From JBATTK01 sp049670505 (lineage in GTDB: Bacteria; Bacteroidota; Bacteroidia; Flavobacteriales; Flavobacteriaceae), in contig JBATTK010000032.1 of assembly GCA_049670505.1 (NCBI GenBank), forward strand, positions 62,001 to 126,000: a DNA stretch of 64,000 nucleotides. The letters are read 5' to 3'. Positions within the stretch are counted from its first letter, which is position 1. Each line of letters begins with the position of its first letter. The translations under genes and the position numbers were made by a program. Below the pieces are notes generated by a model. That model saw only the letters and a program-made list of their open reading frames with translations. It had not been told where the DNA came from and did no database searches. Shown here in pieces: positions 8,355 to 17,356 of the stretch.

Positions 8355-8771
8355 TTATCCTTTTGAAACAGCTTCAAATATTCCATCATTGGACAATGGG
8401 ATACCATCAATGTTCCATGTACCATCAACAGTATGTACACCATTTCCCCATATTTTTTCTTTTGCTAGCTTTCCTCCAGAAAGATCATGAATTATTTGTG
8501 TGGCTTCATTAAAGAAACTTTCCTGTACTTCTTTATTAGCAAGAGCAAACGAAGGTGTTTTAGTTTCAACCCATGCTCCATCTACAGTTTTACCTCCAGC
8601 AAACGTCAATCCCTTAGGAATAACGCTCACATGAGCAGTTACGTTTCTTGTCATGACATTGTTGCCAGACATTTCATGATGTTTTAAAAAAGAATCTGTT
8701 AGTTTTGATACAGCTTCCTCGATGTTGTTTACCGGAAGTACGCCTTCGGTAAGTGTTAATGTAATTGGCAT
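8355..8771 (-). CDS. Tautomerase-superfamily protein with Pro1
   Basis: The start is set at the ATG at 8771, giving MPITLTLTEG. An upstream in-frame ATG at 8798 would add nine residues and bury the proline. Tautomerase-superfamily enzymes need an N-terminal proline exposed after Met removal as catalytic base, which decides the start. The 138-residue length suits a fused two-unit tautomerase rather than a 60-residue 4-oxalocrotonate tautomerase. A palindrome identical to one in front of the neighbouring crp-like gene lies 73 bp upstream, suggesting shared control. The substrate is unknown. Confidence 0.6.
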   Translation of the reverse strand: MPITLTLTEGVLPVNNIEEAVSKLTDSFLKHHEMSGNNVMTRNVTAHVSVIPKGLTFAGGKTVDGAWVETKTPSFALANKEVQESFFNEATQIIHDLSGGKLAKEKIWGNGVHTVDGTWNIDGIPLSNDGIFEAVSKG

Positions 8772-8843
8772 AATATATATTTTAATTGTGAACTTCATTG
8801 TTCAACAACAGTGCAAATATCTTACGATAGGAAAATTTAAAAG

Positions 8844-8857
8844 TTGTCTTATGACAA
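8844..8857. promoter_or_regulatory. Crp/Fnr-type palindrome upstream of the tautomerase gene
   Basis: TTGTC-TTAT-GACAA has the 5-4-5 spacing of FNR-family operators. The identical 14-mer occurs at 10379-10392 in front of the crp-like gene. It lies 73 bp upstream of the tautomerase ATG and overlaps the stop of the eamA gene. Confidence 0.6.
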
Positions 8858-9736
8858 TGCTTTGGAGAATTTTGAATCACTACTTTTACTAATAAGCAGA
8901 CCTGTAACAATGCAAGCACCTCCTATAAGGTGATAGGTGTGTAAGTGTTCTTTGAAAAGAATGGCAAATAGTGCTGCAGATAGTGGAACAACATTCATAT
9001 AAACTCCCGCTTTATCTGCTCCGGCAATTTGAACTCCTTTTTGCCATAAAAAATAGGCTAATGCTGTTCCTAAACATCCAATTCCAAATACAGCCATCCA
9101 AAAATCATATGTATGTGTTGTAACGATTTCCATTCCGCTAATTGGTAATAAGATAAAGAAACCTATTAGACAGCATAAACTTGTTAAAAGTGTAAAATTT
9201 AAATTCGATATTGTTGTGTTATATTTTTTTACCCAAACATGATGCAATGCAAAAAATGCATTGGCTATTAAAATGAGAATATCTCCGTAATTAAATTGGA
9301 TGTTACTTAGGTTGGTAATATTTCCTTTTAAGATTAAATAGGTAACTCCAAAGAAAGCAATGAAAATGCCTACTACCTGAATTTTATTGATTGACGTTTT
9401 TAGTATTTTATAAGAGAAAAGTAGTGTTAATGCGGGGTTTAAACTGACAATAAGTGCTGCATTTACAGCTGAAGTATGGAATAACCCTAAAAAGAAAAAC
9501 AAATTAAATCCGAAAAGACCAATAAGCCCTGTAAGCGAAATCCCTTTTAGGTTCTTTCGAATTATCTTCAATGTGGGGAGTTTTTTGATTCCCAAAACTG
9601 TCAAGGTCACAACTCCCAATAAGAAGCGCCAAAACCCAGCTTCAATAAAATTAACTTCCTTTAAAATTACTTTGGCTAAATGGAAGTTTAATCCTAAAAA
9701 TATAGTAGCAATAATTAAATAGAATATCGCTTTCAT
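8849..9736 (-). CDS. EamA/DMT-family inner-membrane transporter
   Basis: The 295-residue protein has about ten hydrophobic helices in two similar halves, typical of drug/metabolite exporters (EamA repeats). Recognisable blocks include IFLGLNFHLAKVIL, FWRFLLGVV and SLNPALTLLFSY. DMT members export amino acids, nucleosides or toxic metabolites. The gene follows the Crp/Fnr regulator by 10 bp on the same strand, so the two form an operon and the exporter is likely induced by that regulator's signal. The substrate cannot be read from the sequence. Confidence 0.85.
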   Translation of the reverse strand: MKAIFYLIIATIFLGLNFHLAKVILKEVNFIEAGFWRFLLGVVTLTVLGIKKLPTLKIIRKNLKGISLTGLIGLFGFNLFFFLGLFHTSAVNAALIVSLNPALTLLFSYKILKTSINKIQVVGIFIAFFGVTYLILKGNITNLSNIQFNYGDILILIANAFFALHHVWVKKYNTTISNLNFTLLTSLCCLIGFFILLPISGMEIVTTHTYDFWMAVFGIGCLGTALAYFLWQKGVQIAGADKAGVYMNVVPLSAALFAILFKEHLHTYHLIGGACIVTGLLISKSSDSKFSKALS

Positions 9737-9746
9737 AAACTAAGGA

Positions 9747-10316
9747 TTATAACTTTGCGCGTAATTTACTCAAGGTAGAATTAGTCATTCCCAAATACGA
9801 CGCAACAGCTTTACTTGATATTCGAGACAATAACTTAGGTTCATGCTCTATAACCCATTTGAGTTTATCAATCCCTTCCATGCCTAAAAAGCTATAAATT
9901 CGCATTTGCGAATGAATAAAAGCAAATTCGATAAATTGGTGGTATACATTGGCAAATTGTGGTACGGTATCAACTAATTTGTAAAAATCATCTCTGTGAA
10001 TAATCAACAATTCGGAAGGCTCTAAAGAAACCAAGGAGTCTCTTGATGGTTTTTGAAGAATAAAACTCGTAATTGCAGACATAATGAAATGCTCTAAAGC
10101 GAAGTAACCCGTAACTTCATTGCCTTTAGCATCTATTTCATAGAGTCTTAAACAACCTTTTTTGATAAAATAAAAATGTTTGCATACTTGGCCAATATTA
10201 CATAACATTTCATTTCGCGATGTTTTTATAGGCTTAAAACAGGCGGTTATTTGCTGTAGTTCTTTTTGAGCAATTTTCCCGTGACTTTTGATATATTGCT
10301 CTAGTTCTTGATACAC
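9747..10316 (-). CDS. Crp/Fnr-family transcriptional regulator (first copy)
   Basis: The 189-residue protein has a cyclic-nucleotide-binding-like N-terminal domain (NIGQVCKHFYFIKKGCLRLY, about 40-60) and a C-terminal helix-turn-helix (RISSKAVASYLGMTNSTLSKL, about 165-186). It lacks the FNR cysteine cluster, so iron-sulfur sensing is not evident. Flavobacterial proteins of this type often stand beside stress or xenobiotic genes. A TTGTC-TTAT-GACAA site lies 63 bp upstream of its start, suggesting autoregulation. A paralogue of similar length is at 20475-21038. Confidence 0.82.
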   Translation of the reverse strand: MYQELEQYIKSHGKIAQKELQQITACFKPIKTSRNEMLCNIGQVCKHFYFIKKGCLRLYEIDAKGNEVTGYFALEHFIMSAITSFILQKPSRDSLVSLEPSELLIIHRDDFYKLVDTVPQFANVYHQFIEFAFIHSQMRIYSFLGMEGIDKLKWVIEHEPKLLSRISSKAVASYLGMTNSTLSKLRAKL

Positions 10317-10378
10317 TTTTAAGTTGTGAATTTAATGAATATACGTTGCGAAGGTAAGAAGGGGTGTTCACTTTACTA

Positions 10379-10392
10379 TTGTCTTATGACAA
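10379..10392. promoter_or_regulatory. Crp/Fnr-type palindrome upstream of the crp-like gene
   Basis: TTGTC-TTAT-GACAA is identical to the site at 8844-8857, spacer included. It lies 63 bp upstream of the regulator's ATG. Two identical 14-mers at similar distances from two starts in one cluster make a binding site plausible. Confidence 0.6.
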
Positions 10393-10452
10393 CCTTTTTA
10401 AAGTACTAGTTATTTTTATTTGGCTCTTGTTTTAAAAAGATTTTCCTAGCGT

Positions 10453-10770
10453 TTATTTATAATCCTCTCTTACCGGACTAAAAACGTCAAGTATTTCACA
10501 GGCGGTGATGGCCTTTCCATAATGCGGTAGGTTAGGAGGGATTATAACAAGTGAGCCCGGTTTATAAATTTTGGTTTTTTTATTTAGGGTTAACTCAAAT
10601 TCACCTTTTAGTACTTGCATTACTTGCTCGTTCATATGATGATGTTCAGGTATTGTCGCTCCTTTTTCAATAGTCCAGAACGCAAAACTCATATTTTGTG
10701 TATGTATGAGTTTGGCGTGACAGCCTGGAACAATTTCTTTAGGTATAATACTTGATAGTTCAATTTGCAT
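10453..10770 (-). CDS. Small cupin-domain protein
   Basis: The 105-residue single-domain protein contains the cupin motifs PEHHHMNEQVMQVLKGEFEL (metal-ligand His cluster and Glu) and PGSLVIIPPNLPHYGKA (second motif with the last His). Single-domain cupins bind a metal and act as small isomerases, dioxygenases or sugar sensors. No specific function can be given. It lies about 50 bp downstream of an SDR gene on the same strand and may share its transcript. Confidence 0.82.
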   Translation of the reverse strand: MQIELSSIIPKEIVPGCHAKLIHTQNMSFAFWTIEKGATIPEHHHMNEQVMQVLKGEFELTLNKKTKIYKPGSLVIIPPNLPHYGKAITACEILDVFSPVREDYK

Positions 10771-10823
10771 AATGTTATGTGAATTATTGTAATGAGGTTA
10801 GTATAGCTTCTTTTAATTCAAAT

Positions 10824-11582
10824 CTAAGTTCTTAAATAAGAAGCTCCGTTAACATCTATGATTGCCCCTGATGTGTAAAGCGATTTTTCAGACGCAAGAA
10901 ATAGTATTGCATGTGCTACTTCATCGGGTTCTGCCATTCTTTTAAAGGGGGATTCCGCTAAAAGACTTTCTTTTTCTTTGTTAGTTAGTGTACTTACTGC
11001 CATGTCTGTATTCGTAAATCCAGGGGCAACAACACCCACTCCAATGTTGTATTTTGCCAAAGATTTCGCCAAAGACTGACTCAATGAGTTCAGCCCCGCT
11101 TTACTAGCACCATATGCTGGCATATTGGGTTCTCCTCTAAAGGCTCCTCTCGATGATACGTTAATTATTCTCCCTCCTTCATTTTTAATCATGTGTTTGG
11201 ATGCCCAATAACACATGTTAGCCACGACCAATAGGTTTATGTTGATTGTTTTGAGCCATGCATTGCTCCAATCGTTGAAATCTACCTTGTCGATTTCATG
11301 CTGGATCGCTATACCTGCATTATTCACTAAAATATCAAGTGTATTATATTTTTGTATAAAGTTATTTATTAGTTGTTCGGTACCATGTTTTTCCGAGATA
11401 TCACCTTTTAGTAAGGTATGATTTCCTTCTTTTAATAAAGAAAGCGTCTCTTTAGCCGCAAGTTCATCTGACTTGTAACTAATAGCAACGTTAGATCCTT
11501 TCTTGGCAAAAGCAATAGCCGTAGCTCTACCTATACCCCTGGAACCACCCGTAATTAATACATTTTTGTTTTTAAACTCCAT
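10824..11582 (-). CDS. Short-chain dehydrogenase/reductase
   Basis: The 252-residue classical SDR has the cofactor motif TGGSRGIG (11-18), NNAG (87-90), catalytic Ser143/Ser144, and the YGASK motif with Tyr157 and Lys161. The end (GAIIDVNGASYLRT) fits the FabG-like branch. It should catalyse NAD(P)-dependent interconversion of an alcohol and a ketone. It lies 13 bp downstream of the epoxide hydrolase gene, so a pathway through a diol and then a ketone is possible, but this is inference. Confidence 0.88.
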   Translation of the reverse strand: MEFKNKNVLITGGSRGIGRATAIAFAKKGSNVAISYKSDELAAKETLSLLKEGNHTLLKGDISEKHGTEQLINNFIQKYNTLDILVNNAGIAIQHEIDKVDFNDWSNAWLKTININLLVVANMCYWASKHMIKNEGGRIINVSSRGAFRGEPNMPAYGASKAGLNSLSQSLAKSLAKYNIGVGVVAPGFTNTDMAVSTLTNKEKESLLAESPFKRMAEPDEVAHAILFLASEKSLYTSGAIIDVNGASYLRT

Positions 11583-11595
11583 ATTACTTAATTAA

Positions 11596-12720
11596 TTATA
11601 ACGAATTGAAAAATTCATTAATATCTGATGCTAACAGTTCTGGCTTCTCCATAGCTGCAAAATGTCCACCCGACGGCATATCTGTCCATCTCGTAATATT
11701 ATAACCCAAGGCTGCATATGAGCGAGGAGGTCTTGAAATTTCTCTAGGGAAATTAGCATATGCTACCGGTACTTGTACAAAATCTGACGACTGGAAAATC
11801 ATAGGGCGTTTACTGTTTTCATTGTAAATCCTTATGGAAGAATGAATCGTTTGGGTTACCCAATATAAAGTAACATTTGAAAGTATTTCATCTTTGGTAA
11901 ATACTTCTTCAACCCCGTCCTTATGATCACTCCAGCTATTTGATTTCTCGACAATCCAAGCACATAATCCAATAGGAGAGTCATTTAAACCGTAGGCTAA
12001 AGTTATTGGCTTGGTACTTTGAATATATGCATACCCTGCTTCTTTGGAAGCCCAGTTTTCAAGTTTCTTTTTATATTCATATACATCTCTGGAATCCTCT
12101 TCTTTATTTTGACTATAGGGATGGAAAGAATCAGAAATATAATTGAGATGTAAACCTATAACATGATTAGGATATTTCATTGCAAGCCGAGTGCTTATTC
12201 CTGATCCAATATCACCACCCTGGGCACCGTATTTTTCATACCCTAAATTTAACATCAGCTTATGCCACAAATCTGCCACGAAGGAATTGTCACAACCAGG
12301 TACTTCACATTTACTTGAAAATCCGAATCCAATTACCGAAGGTATTACCAAATCAAAAGAGATGTCCGGATCTTTAGTTAATAAGGGAATAAGTTTCATA
12401 ATTTCAAGAAATGATCCCGGCCAACCGTGTGTTATAATTAATGGTATTGATTTTTTGCCCTCACCTTTAATATGTAAAAAATGAATTTTATGACTATCAA
12501 TTTCCGCAATATAATTTGGATACGAATTTATTGTATTCTCAGTTTTTCTCCATGAATATTCGGTAAGCCAATAATCGCTTAATTCTTTCATGTAGTCTAG
12601 AGAAGTTCCATAATTCCAGCCTGAATTTTTTATTTCATCTGGCCAACGAACTTGAGAAAGTCTTTTACGAAGATCGTCCAGTATAGGTTCGGGTATGTTT
12701 ACTTCAAATGGATTTATCAT
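11596..12720 (-). CDS. Epoxide hydrolase of the EHN (juvenile-hormone) type
   Basis: The 374-residue protein starts with the EHN lid domain (about 1-105; PEPILDDLRKRLSQVRWPDE, then SYPNYIAEIDSHKIHFLH) and continues as an alpha/beta hydrolase. It has the oxyanion motif HGWPGS (98-103), the nucleophile Asp170 in GGDIGSG, and the late histidine in SGGHFAAMEKPELL. Microsomal-type epoxide hydrolases open epoxides to vicinal diols through an aspartyl ester. It leads an operon with the SDR and perhaps the cupin, suggesting detoxification or catabolism of an epoxide. The substrate is unknown. Confidence 0.85.
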   Translation of the reverse strand: MINPFEVNIPEPILDDLRKRLSQVRWPDEIKNSGWNYGTSLDYMKELSDYWLTEYSWRKTENTINSYPNYIAEIDSHKIHFLHIKGEGKKSIPLIITHGWPGSFLEIMKLIPLLTKDPDISFDLVIPSVIGFGFSSKCEVPGCDNSFVADLWHKLMLNLGYEKYGAQGGDIGSGISTRLAMKYPNHVIGLHLNYISDSFHPYSQNKEEDSRDVYEYKKKLENWASKEAGYAYIQSTKPITLAYGLNDSPIGLCAWIVEKSNSWSDHKDGVEEVFTKDEILSNVTLYWVTQTIHSSIRIYNENSKRPMIFQSSDFVQVPVAYANFPREISRPPRSYAALGYNITRWTDMPSGGHFAAMEKPELLASDINEFFNSL

Positions 12721-12798
12721 GATTTTTTAATTGATAATAATATGTTCAACGTAAGCTTCCTTTCATAAACAGCCTTGATTGCTATCCTTCAAAGTAGT

Positions 12799-14751
12799 TT
12801 ATTTTTGTTTTGATGAAAACTTCGGGTTTTTAAAAATTGCTTGACCCTTAGCTTTTTTAGGTGGCTTAATTTTTAGAAGCCTAGCAACTGTTGGTGTTAC
12901 ATCTAAAGCGCTAATTGTATCAATTTTTTCTTTTGGAATATCTCGGCCAAAAGCATAGAATATGGCGTTCATTTCTCGATTGCTTCCTGGATTTCCGTGA
13001 ACACCGAGACCCGTTTCGTTCATAAAACCTGAACTTAGAAACCGTTGTACATTTTCATCTAAATGCGCGTACGCATCACTATTAAAAGAGTTAGGAACTA
13101 TTATCGGTATACTCGAAACCATCTTAGATGAAAGAGACCATCCTGTTCTTGCACTTACAAAAACATCCCCAGCCCTTTTTGGATGTTCTAACTGTAGGTT
13201 TTTCAATTCCGAAGCTTTCAAGATGACCGAAAAAATTGGCGAGCCAGTTATTGGGTCGTTGAGCCCTTTACAAATTTCTACAATTCTATCAATATATTTG
13301 GAAACCTCTTTTTTAGGAACGGTACCGTTCTTCTGCCTTCCTTTTACATTTACATATATGTGAGCAGCAGGGCCTGTACTGTAAGCCCTGGCCTCTATCA
13401 TGTCTCCTTTAACTGAGATACCATTTTCTTCTAACAGTTTATTGATAAGCACAACGGAATGAATAGGGGCTACACCATGATCCGAGACAAAAATAAAATT
13501 TACATCTTTTGGTGCGGCTTTCATAAGTTCATTGAGTAAATTATCTGTTGTCCTATATGCCCATATTACATACTCCTCATATCTTTTTTGTCGGTCCCCA
13601 TTTTCCATAGTATAGTCCAACTGCCTTTCATTCTTCAATAGAAAACGATGTTGTACATCATCAATAAGCGTAAAGTATCCACTGAGCAGGTCCCAGTTGT
13701 TTTTATTTATATTAGCCAATAGAAGCTTTTGGTAATATTTGGCCAAACGCTCTGCCTGGTCAAACCACATCTGTTCGGTAATTAAACCTTTACTTAACTT
13801 TATATTGTCCTGCTCGCAAGGCCAAATTCCGACCTCATTTTTCATTTTTTCCTTAAAGGTATTGGGACTTGAAGGATTATAACCAATTGCTCCAAAATAA
13901 GCTTGAGATTTAGCAGTTATTGAATTTAAATCCATCAAGTAGGACCAGCTAGAAACTGTTTGTCCATCTACTTCAAATGAAATTTCAGACCATTTATTTA
14001 CCTTCAATTCTGCAATGAAACCGTTTTTTATGTCTTTATCTGAATCGACTATGACCGTATCATAGTTGGTGATGCCATCGAATGTACTATCTGCCGTATA
14101 ACACAAGATAGGGATTTCACCTCCTTTAAACAGTTTAAAATAGGGCGCTGTTTTAGAATTAAGTTTATCAACCCGTTCAAAGCTTGCTAAAACAATAGGT
14201 TCACTTTTTTCGACAAGAAAAAAATCCGATACTATGGAGTTGGCCAGTTTCTTCCCATATCCAAATGTTCTTGTTCCTCTTCTGTTAGGAGTTGTATTGT
14301 CTTGACCTACCGCATTGATGTTCGTAACATTTTTACCTTGTCGCATAGCTGCGTTCCATAATGTTTCTGTTTCTATAGGAGCCAAAAAACCAGAGGTTGC
14401 TCTGGATGAATTTATTTCTTCTGCTGGCATTAATATATTATTACCCACAACTCCATGAACATTGGGGTGTACACCCGTAAATAGGGAGATGTGAGAAACA
14501 GCGGTTGCACTAATGTTAACAGGTGTCATACTTTCTGCATAGGTGCCTTTTCTTCTGATAGTGAAAAAAGCACCGTTTTCCGATAAAACGTTTCTAGCAA
14601 GCAAGTCATCAAGAATCCAATCTGCTGCTCCGTCTATCGATATTAATACAACTTTTGAGCCTTTAGGTTCCTCTTGGCTAAAGGAAGCAACACAGCCAAG
14701 TACCAATAAGAAGACAAACATAAGTGTAGGATGAATTTGGAGTTTTATCAT
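12799..14751 (-). CDS. Alkaline-phosphatase-superfamily phosphodiesterase (NPP-like), exported
   Basis: The 650-residue product has an N-terminal signal (hydrophobic residues 9-24). The Cys at 20 could be a lipobox residue, or cleavage could follow ASFS. The nucleotide pyrophosphatase/phosphodiesterase core is clear: metal ligand Asp40 in LISIDGA, nucleophile Thr83 in ATAVSH, then SLFTGVHPNVHGVVGNN, FVSDHGVAPIHS, and GVHGNPGSNREMNAIFYAFG with the last His ligand. Such enzymes cleave phosphodiesters or release phosphate in the periplasm. It stands alone between the hydrolase operon and the OmpA unit. Confidence 0.85.
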   Translation of the reverse strand: MIKLQIHPTLMFVFLLVLGCVASFSQEEPKGSKVVLISIDGAADWILDDLLARNVLSENGAFFTIRRKGTYAESMTPVNISATAVSHISLFTGVHPNVHGVVGNNILMPAEEINSSRATSGFLAPIETETLWNAAMRQGKNVTNINAVGQDNTTPNRRGTRTFGYGKKLANSIVSDFFLVEKSEPIVLASFERVDKLNSKTAPYFKLFKGGEIPILCYTADSTFDGITNYDTVIVDSDKDIKNGFIAELKVNKWSEISFEVDGQTVSSWSYLMDLNSITAKSQAYFGAIGYNPSSPNTFKEKMKNEVGIWPCEQDNIKLSKGLITEQMWFDQAERLAKYYQKLLLANINKNNWDLLSGYFTLIDDVQHRFLLKNERQLDYTMENGDRQKRYEEYVIWAYRTTDNLLNELMKAAPKDVNFIFVSDHGVAPIHSVVLINKLLEENGISVKGDMIEARAYSTGPAAHIYVNVKGRQKNGTVPKKEVSKYIDRIVEICKGLNDPITGSPIFSVILKASELKNLQLEHPKRAGDVFVSARTGWSLSSKMVSSIPIIVPNSFNSDAYAHLDENVQRFLSSGFMNETGLGVHGNPGSNREMNAIFYAFGRDIPKEKIDTISALDVTPTVARLLKIKPPKKAKGQAIFKNPKFSSKQK

Positions 14752-14866
14752 ATCTATATTTTTGATGCTAAAGTAGATTCTAAGCTAGTTTGGGTGCCTA
14801 TCATTTGCGTTCTTATTTGTATCACCTAGTAAAGATTATAGCAATAACTAGTATTTTTCATTGCTT

Positions 14867-15844
14867 TTATAATTTCCTTAGCTCAACTCTTCTATTTTTG
14901 GCTTTTCCTTTTTCGGTTGAGTTGTCTTCAATAGGTTTTGTTTGACCAAATCCTTCACTTTTTAGTCTGGATTCATCAACGCCTTTATCAATAAGTGCGG
15001 TAAGGACTGATTTTGCTCTATTTTTAGACAACTTCATATTAAATATTTCATCTCCAACATTATCAGTGTGACCCTCAACACTAATTTTTAAATCAGTATG
15101 GGTTTTAATCATTTTTGCTATCTCATCAACAAGTGGATAGGAATCAGCTTTAATTCGTGATTTACCTGTGTCGAAATTGATATGTAGAGTTGCATAACCT
15201 CTGTTATTTATTTCATTTAAAATATCATCCGCTGTTATTTTCTTAATTGTTTGTTTAAAACTTTTATCTTCCACAACTCCTATGGTTCTTGAGTTAGAAG
15301 AGACTTGAAAGCCTATTTTCTTTTTAGCTGTTTTAAGTACATATATACTAATTGGTCCGTTAACAACATCTCCAGCATAAAATTCGTGCATATGTTTATA
15401 TATATCATTTAGATTGTCTCCCCATTTTTGAGTTAGATCATAGGCTATTTGACCTTTAAAAATTAGCTTAGCGCCAATAGATGTAAGATATTCTGAAATG
15501 CTTTTATCAAATAAGTATTTCTGCCATTCTTTATCTCCATCCATTACTATACTCATTCTTTCAACTTTTCCATCAAGAACAAAAAAAGTATTTCCATCGA
15601 ACAGTTCTAGTTTGTCAAATTCATATGATTTAGATTCAGTTTTATCAATTACCATTCCTTTTGGTGGAGTGATATAAGGGTAGGCTCCTATGTCAACTTT
15701 TGATTCAGTAATATTTTTCCAAGAGAATCCTTTTATTTCTTTTTCATTTAAACGCTTTTTACTTGTAGAGGCAGCTTCTTTTTCTTTGGTTTTTTTATCA
15801 GTATTATCGCTTTTATTATTCTTGCAAGCAAAAAGAAAAGCCAT
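14867..15844 (-). CDS. OmpA-domain lipoprotein; canonical start codon appears lost
   Basis: The C-terminal 110 residues form an OmpA-like peptidoglycan-binding domain (HINFDTGKSRIKADSYPLVD, VEGHTDNVGD, NRAKSVLTALIDKGV, KNRRVELRKL). The region before it is not recognised. The first ATG (15844) gives MAFLFAC, too short for a lipoprotein signal. The frame runs on upstream as KKTYLISLLIMAFLFAC, a textbook lipobox signal, back to an ATA codon at 15877-15875 where ATG would be expected. That ATA overlaps the TAA stop of the upstream gene. The outer-membrane anchoring role is confident; the true start is uncertain. Confidence 0.75.
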   Translation of the reverse strand: MAFLFACKNNKSDNTDKKTKEKEAASTSKKRLNEKEIKGFSWKNITESKVDIGAYPYITPPKGMVIDKTESKSYEFDKLELFDGNTFFVLDGKVERMSIVMDGDKEWQKYLFDKSISEYLTSIGAKLIFKGQIAYDLTQKWGDNLNDIYKHMHEFYAGDVVNGPISIYVLKTAKKKIGFQVSSNSRTIGVVEDKSFKQTIKKITADDILNEINNRGYATLHINFDTGKSRIKADSYPLVDEIAKMIKTHTDLKISVEGHTDNVGDEIFNMKLSKNRAKSVLTALIDKGVDESRLKSEGFGQTKPIEDNSTEKGKAKNRRVELRKL

Positions 15845-15873
15845 TATTAACAGACTAATTAGGTAAGTTTTTT

Positions 15874-16791
15874 TTATTTATATCCGCTTTTTTCTAACAT
15901 TTTTTCTGAACTCAGGTTTGTCCAATTATCTACCGTCAATGTGTTGCTTTTTAGAGCTTTTTGAACTATTTCATACCCGATTGTGTAACCACCTGATAAA
16001 GGATAATTTTGTGAACCGAACATAACCTCCATTTCAAACTGAATGTCTTCATTTTTTAATTTTAGCCTTATCCTATTCCATAAGGTCGCTTTGTCTTTTT
16101 CATTTAGTGCGTAAGTCCAAGGGGCTTTTATCTTTGGGTATAATAAATGAGCAAATGAATCTCCTATACCCTCAAAAATTAAGTAATCGAGTAAAGTCCA
16201 TTGAGTGGATTTTCCAAAATTTATATTTGTCCAATATGCATGATTATATTCGTGTGCCACTGCATATTTCAGCATTTCTTCCCATCCTATTATTTGGGGT
16301 TCAATTGTTATCAGAATTTGTTTGCTTCCTGCCGTTAAGCCCATAATCCCACTCATGCTCTGTATTATGGCTTTGTTGTCTGGGTTTGCCGGTAGAATGT
16401 AAATTTTTAAACTGTCATTTTTTAGATAGGCGTTACTTTTATCTAACGCTGATTTAATTTTACTTTCAATCTTTTTTTTATTACTGTTTATCCTTTCGAT
16501 CGTCTTTTTTAATTCTGTTGTATTTTGTATTGGTGCAGACAAATAATCATTAACAATATCAGAATATTCACTTTTCAGAAAGAATCTATTAATGATTGTG
16601 TGTTGAATTTTATCCTTATAAACATTATCTAAATCTTTTAAATCGCTAATTTGATTATTTGCAGTCTCGGTATAGGCTAAGTAAATATTATTTAGAAAAA
16701 TTATTTCATTGTTGGAGTTTTGCCCAAATACATCTATAAATGATATCAGAACTACCGTCGTCAGTAATTTGAGGTTTAGATTTTTTTTCAT
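15874..16791 (-). CDS. DUF2268-like secreted zinc metalloprotease (predicted)
   Basis: The 305-residue product begins with a signal peptide (MKKNLNLKLLTTVVLISFID, cleavage near FGQ). A gluzincin-type motif HEYNHAYW sits around residue 180, with FEGIGDSFA downstream supplying a likely third zinc ligand. This arrangement matches the DUF2268 group of predicted Zn-dependent proteases. The stop codon overlaps the presumed start of the OmpA lipoprotein, so the two are probably translated together in the envelope. The substrate is unknown. Confidence 0.7.
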   Translation of the reverse strand: MKKNLNLKLLTTVVLISFIDVFGQNSNNEIIFLNNIYLAYTETANNQISDLKDLDNVYKDKIQHTIINRFFLKSEYSDIVNDYLSAPIQNTTELKKTIERINSNKKKIESKIKSALDKSNAYLKNDSLKIYILPANPDNKAIIQSMSGIMGLTAGSKQILITIEPQIIGWEEMLKYAVAHEYNHAYWTNINFGKSTQWTLLDYLIFEGIGDSFAHLLYPKIKAPWTYALNEKDKATLWNRIRLKLKNEDIQFEMEVMFGSQNYPLSGGYTIGYEIVQKALKSNTLTVDNWTNLSSEKMLEKSGYK

Positions 16792-16883
16792 GTTTTGATT
16801 GTATATATTTTTCTTTGGTTATAAAGTATTTTACACTTAAGCCGCTTTCAAATCTGCACTTTTGTGATTTTTTATTTAAAATT

Positions 16884-17297
16884 CTAGACGTCAATCTGTT
16901 TTTTCTTTTTAGTTTTTGTCAACGCATTTGATAGTATTAAAAACAAGAACGCTATTCCAAAGCCTAAAATTCCAATATTCATTCCTAATACGGTCTTTTC
17001 ACTGCCATCTAAATATTTCATAGAACCACCGTATCCATCTTTCAAGAAGAATGCTAATAGAAACCCTCCCATGACTAGAAGACTTAATACAGTGCTTAAT
17101 AGGACTTCTTTTTTATACCAAACTAACCACAAGCATAATACTCCAATACTTGAGTTGGTAATCAATTGCCAAACTTCATGTATCCGAGCATGAGGCGTCC
17201 AATCTGGATTCCAAACATGCGTTTCATTGATGTCCAAAAATGGGACGACAATTGCATATAGAATTACACTAAATGTTATTGCTATTTTTTTTATCAT
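16884..17297 (-). CDS. Four-helix integral membrane protein, unknown function
   Basis: The 137-residue protein has four hydrophobic segments (about 5-22, 45-63, 66-87, 103-124), a conserved-looking loop after helix 1 (ETHVWNPDWTPHARIHEVWQ) and a lysine-rich tail. The polar NPDW-PHAR loop recalls small DoxX-like or DUF6640-like membrane proteins, but I am not certain of the family. It lies between an alpha/beta hydrolase and the protease gene on the same strand. Confidence 0.6.
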   Translation of the reverse strand: MIKKIAITFSVILYAIVVPFLDINETHVWNPDWTPHARIHEVWQLITNSSIGVLCLWLVWYKKEVLLSTVLSLLVMGGFLLAFFLKDGYGGSMKYLDGSEKTVLGMNIGILGFGIAFLFLILSNALTKTKKKKQIDV

Positions 17298-17356
17298 TAC
17301 TATTTATTTTACACATGACTAATACTTCAAGCCTTCTCAACTTCGAGAAAATCTTT

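Noticed and set aside
8772..8798. Upstream ATG of the tautomerase gene
   Set aside because: Using it would bury the catalytic Pro1, which needs to follow the initiator Met.
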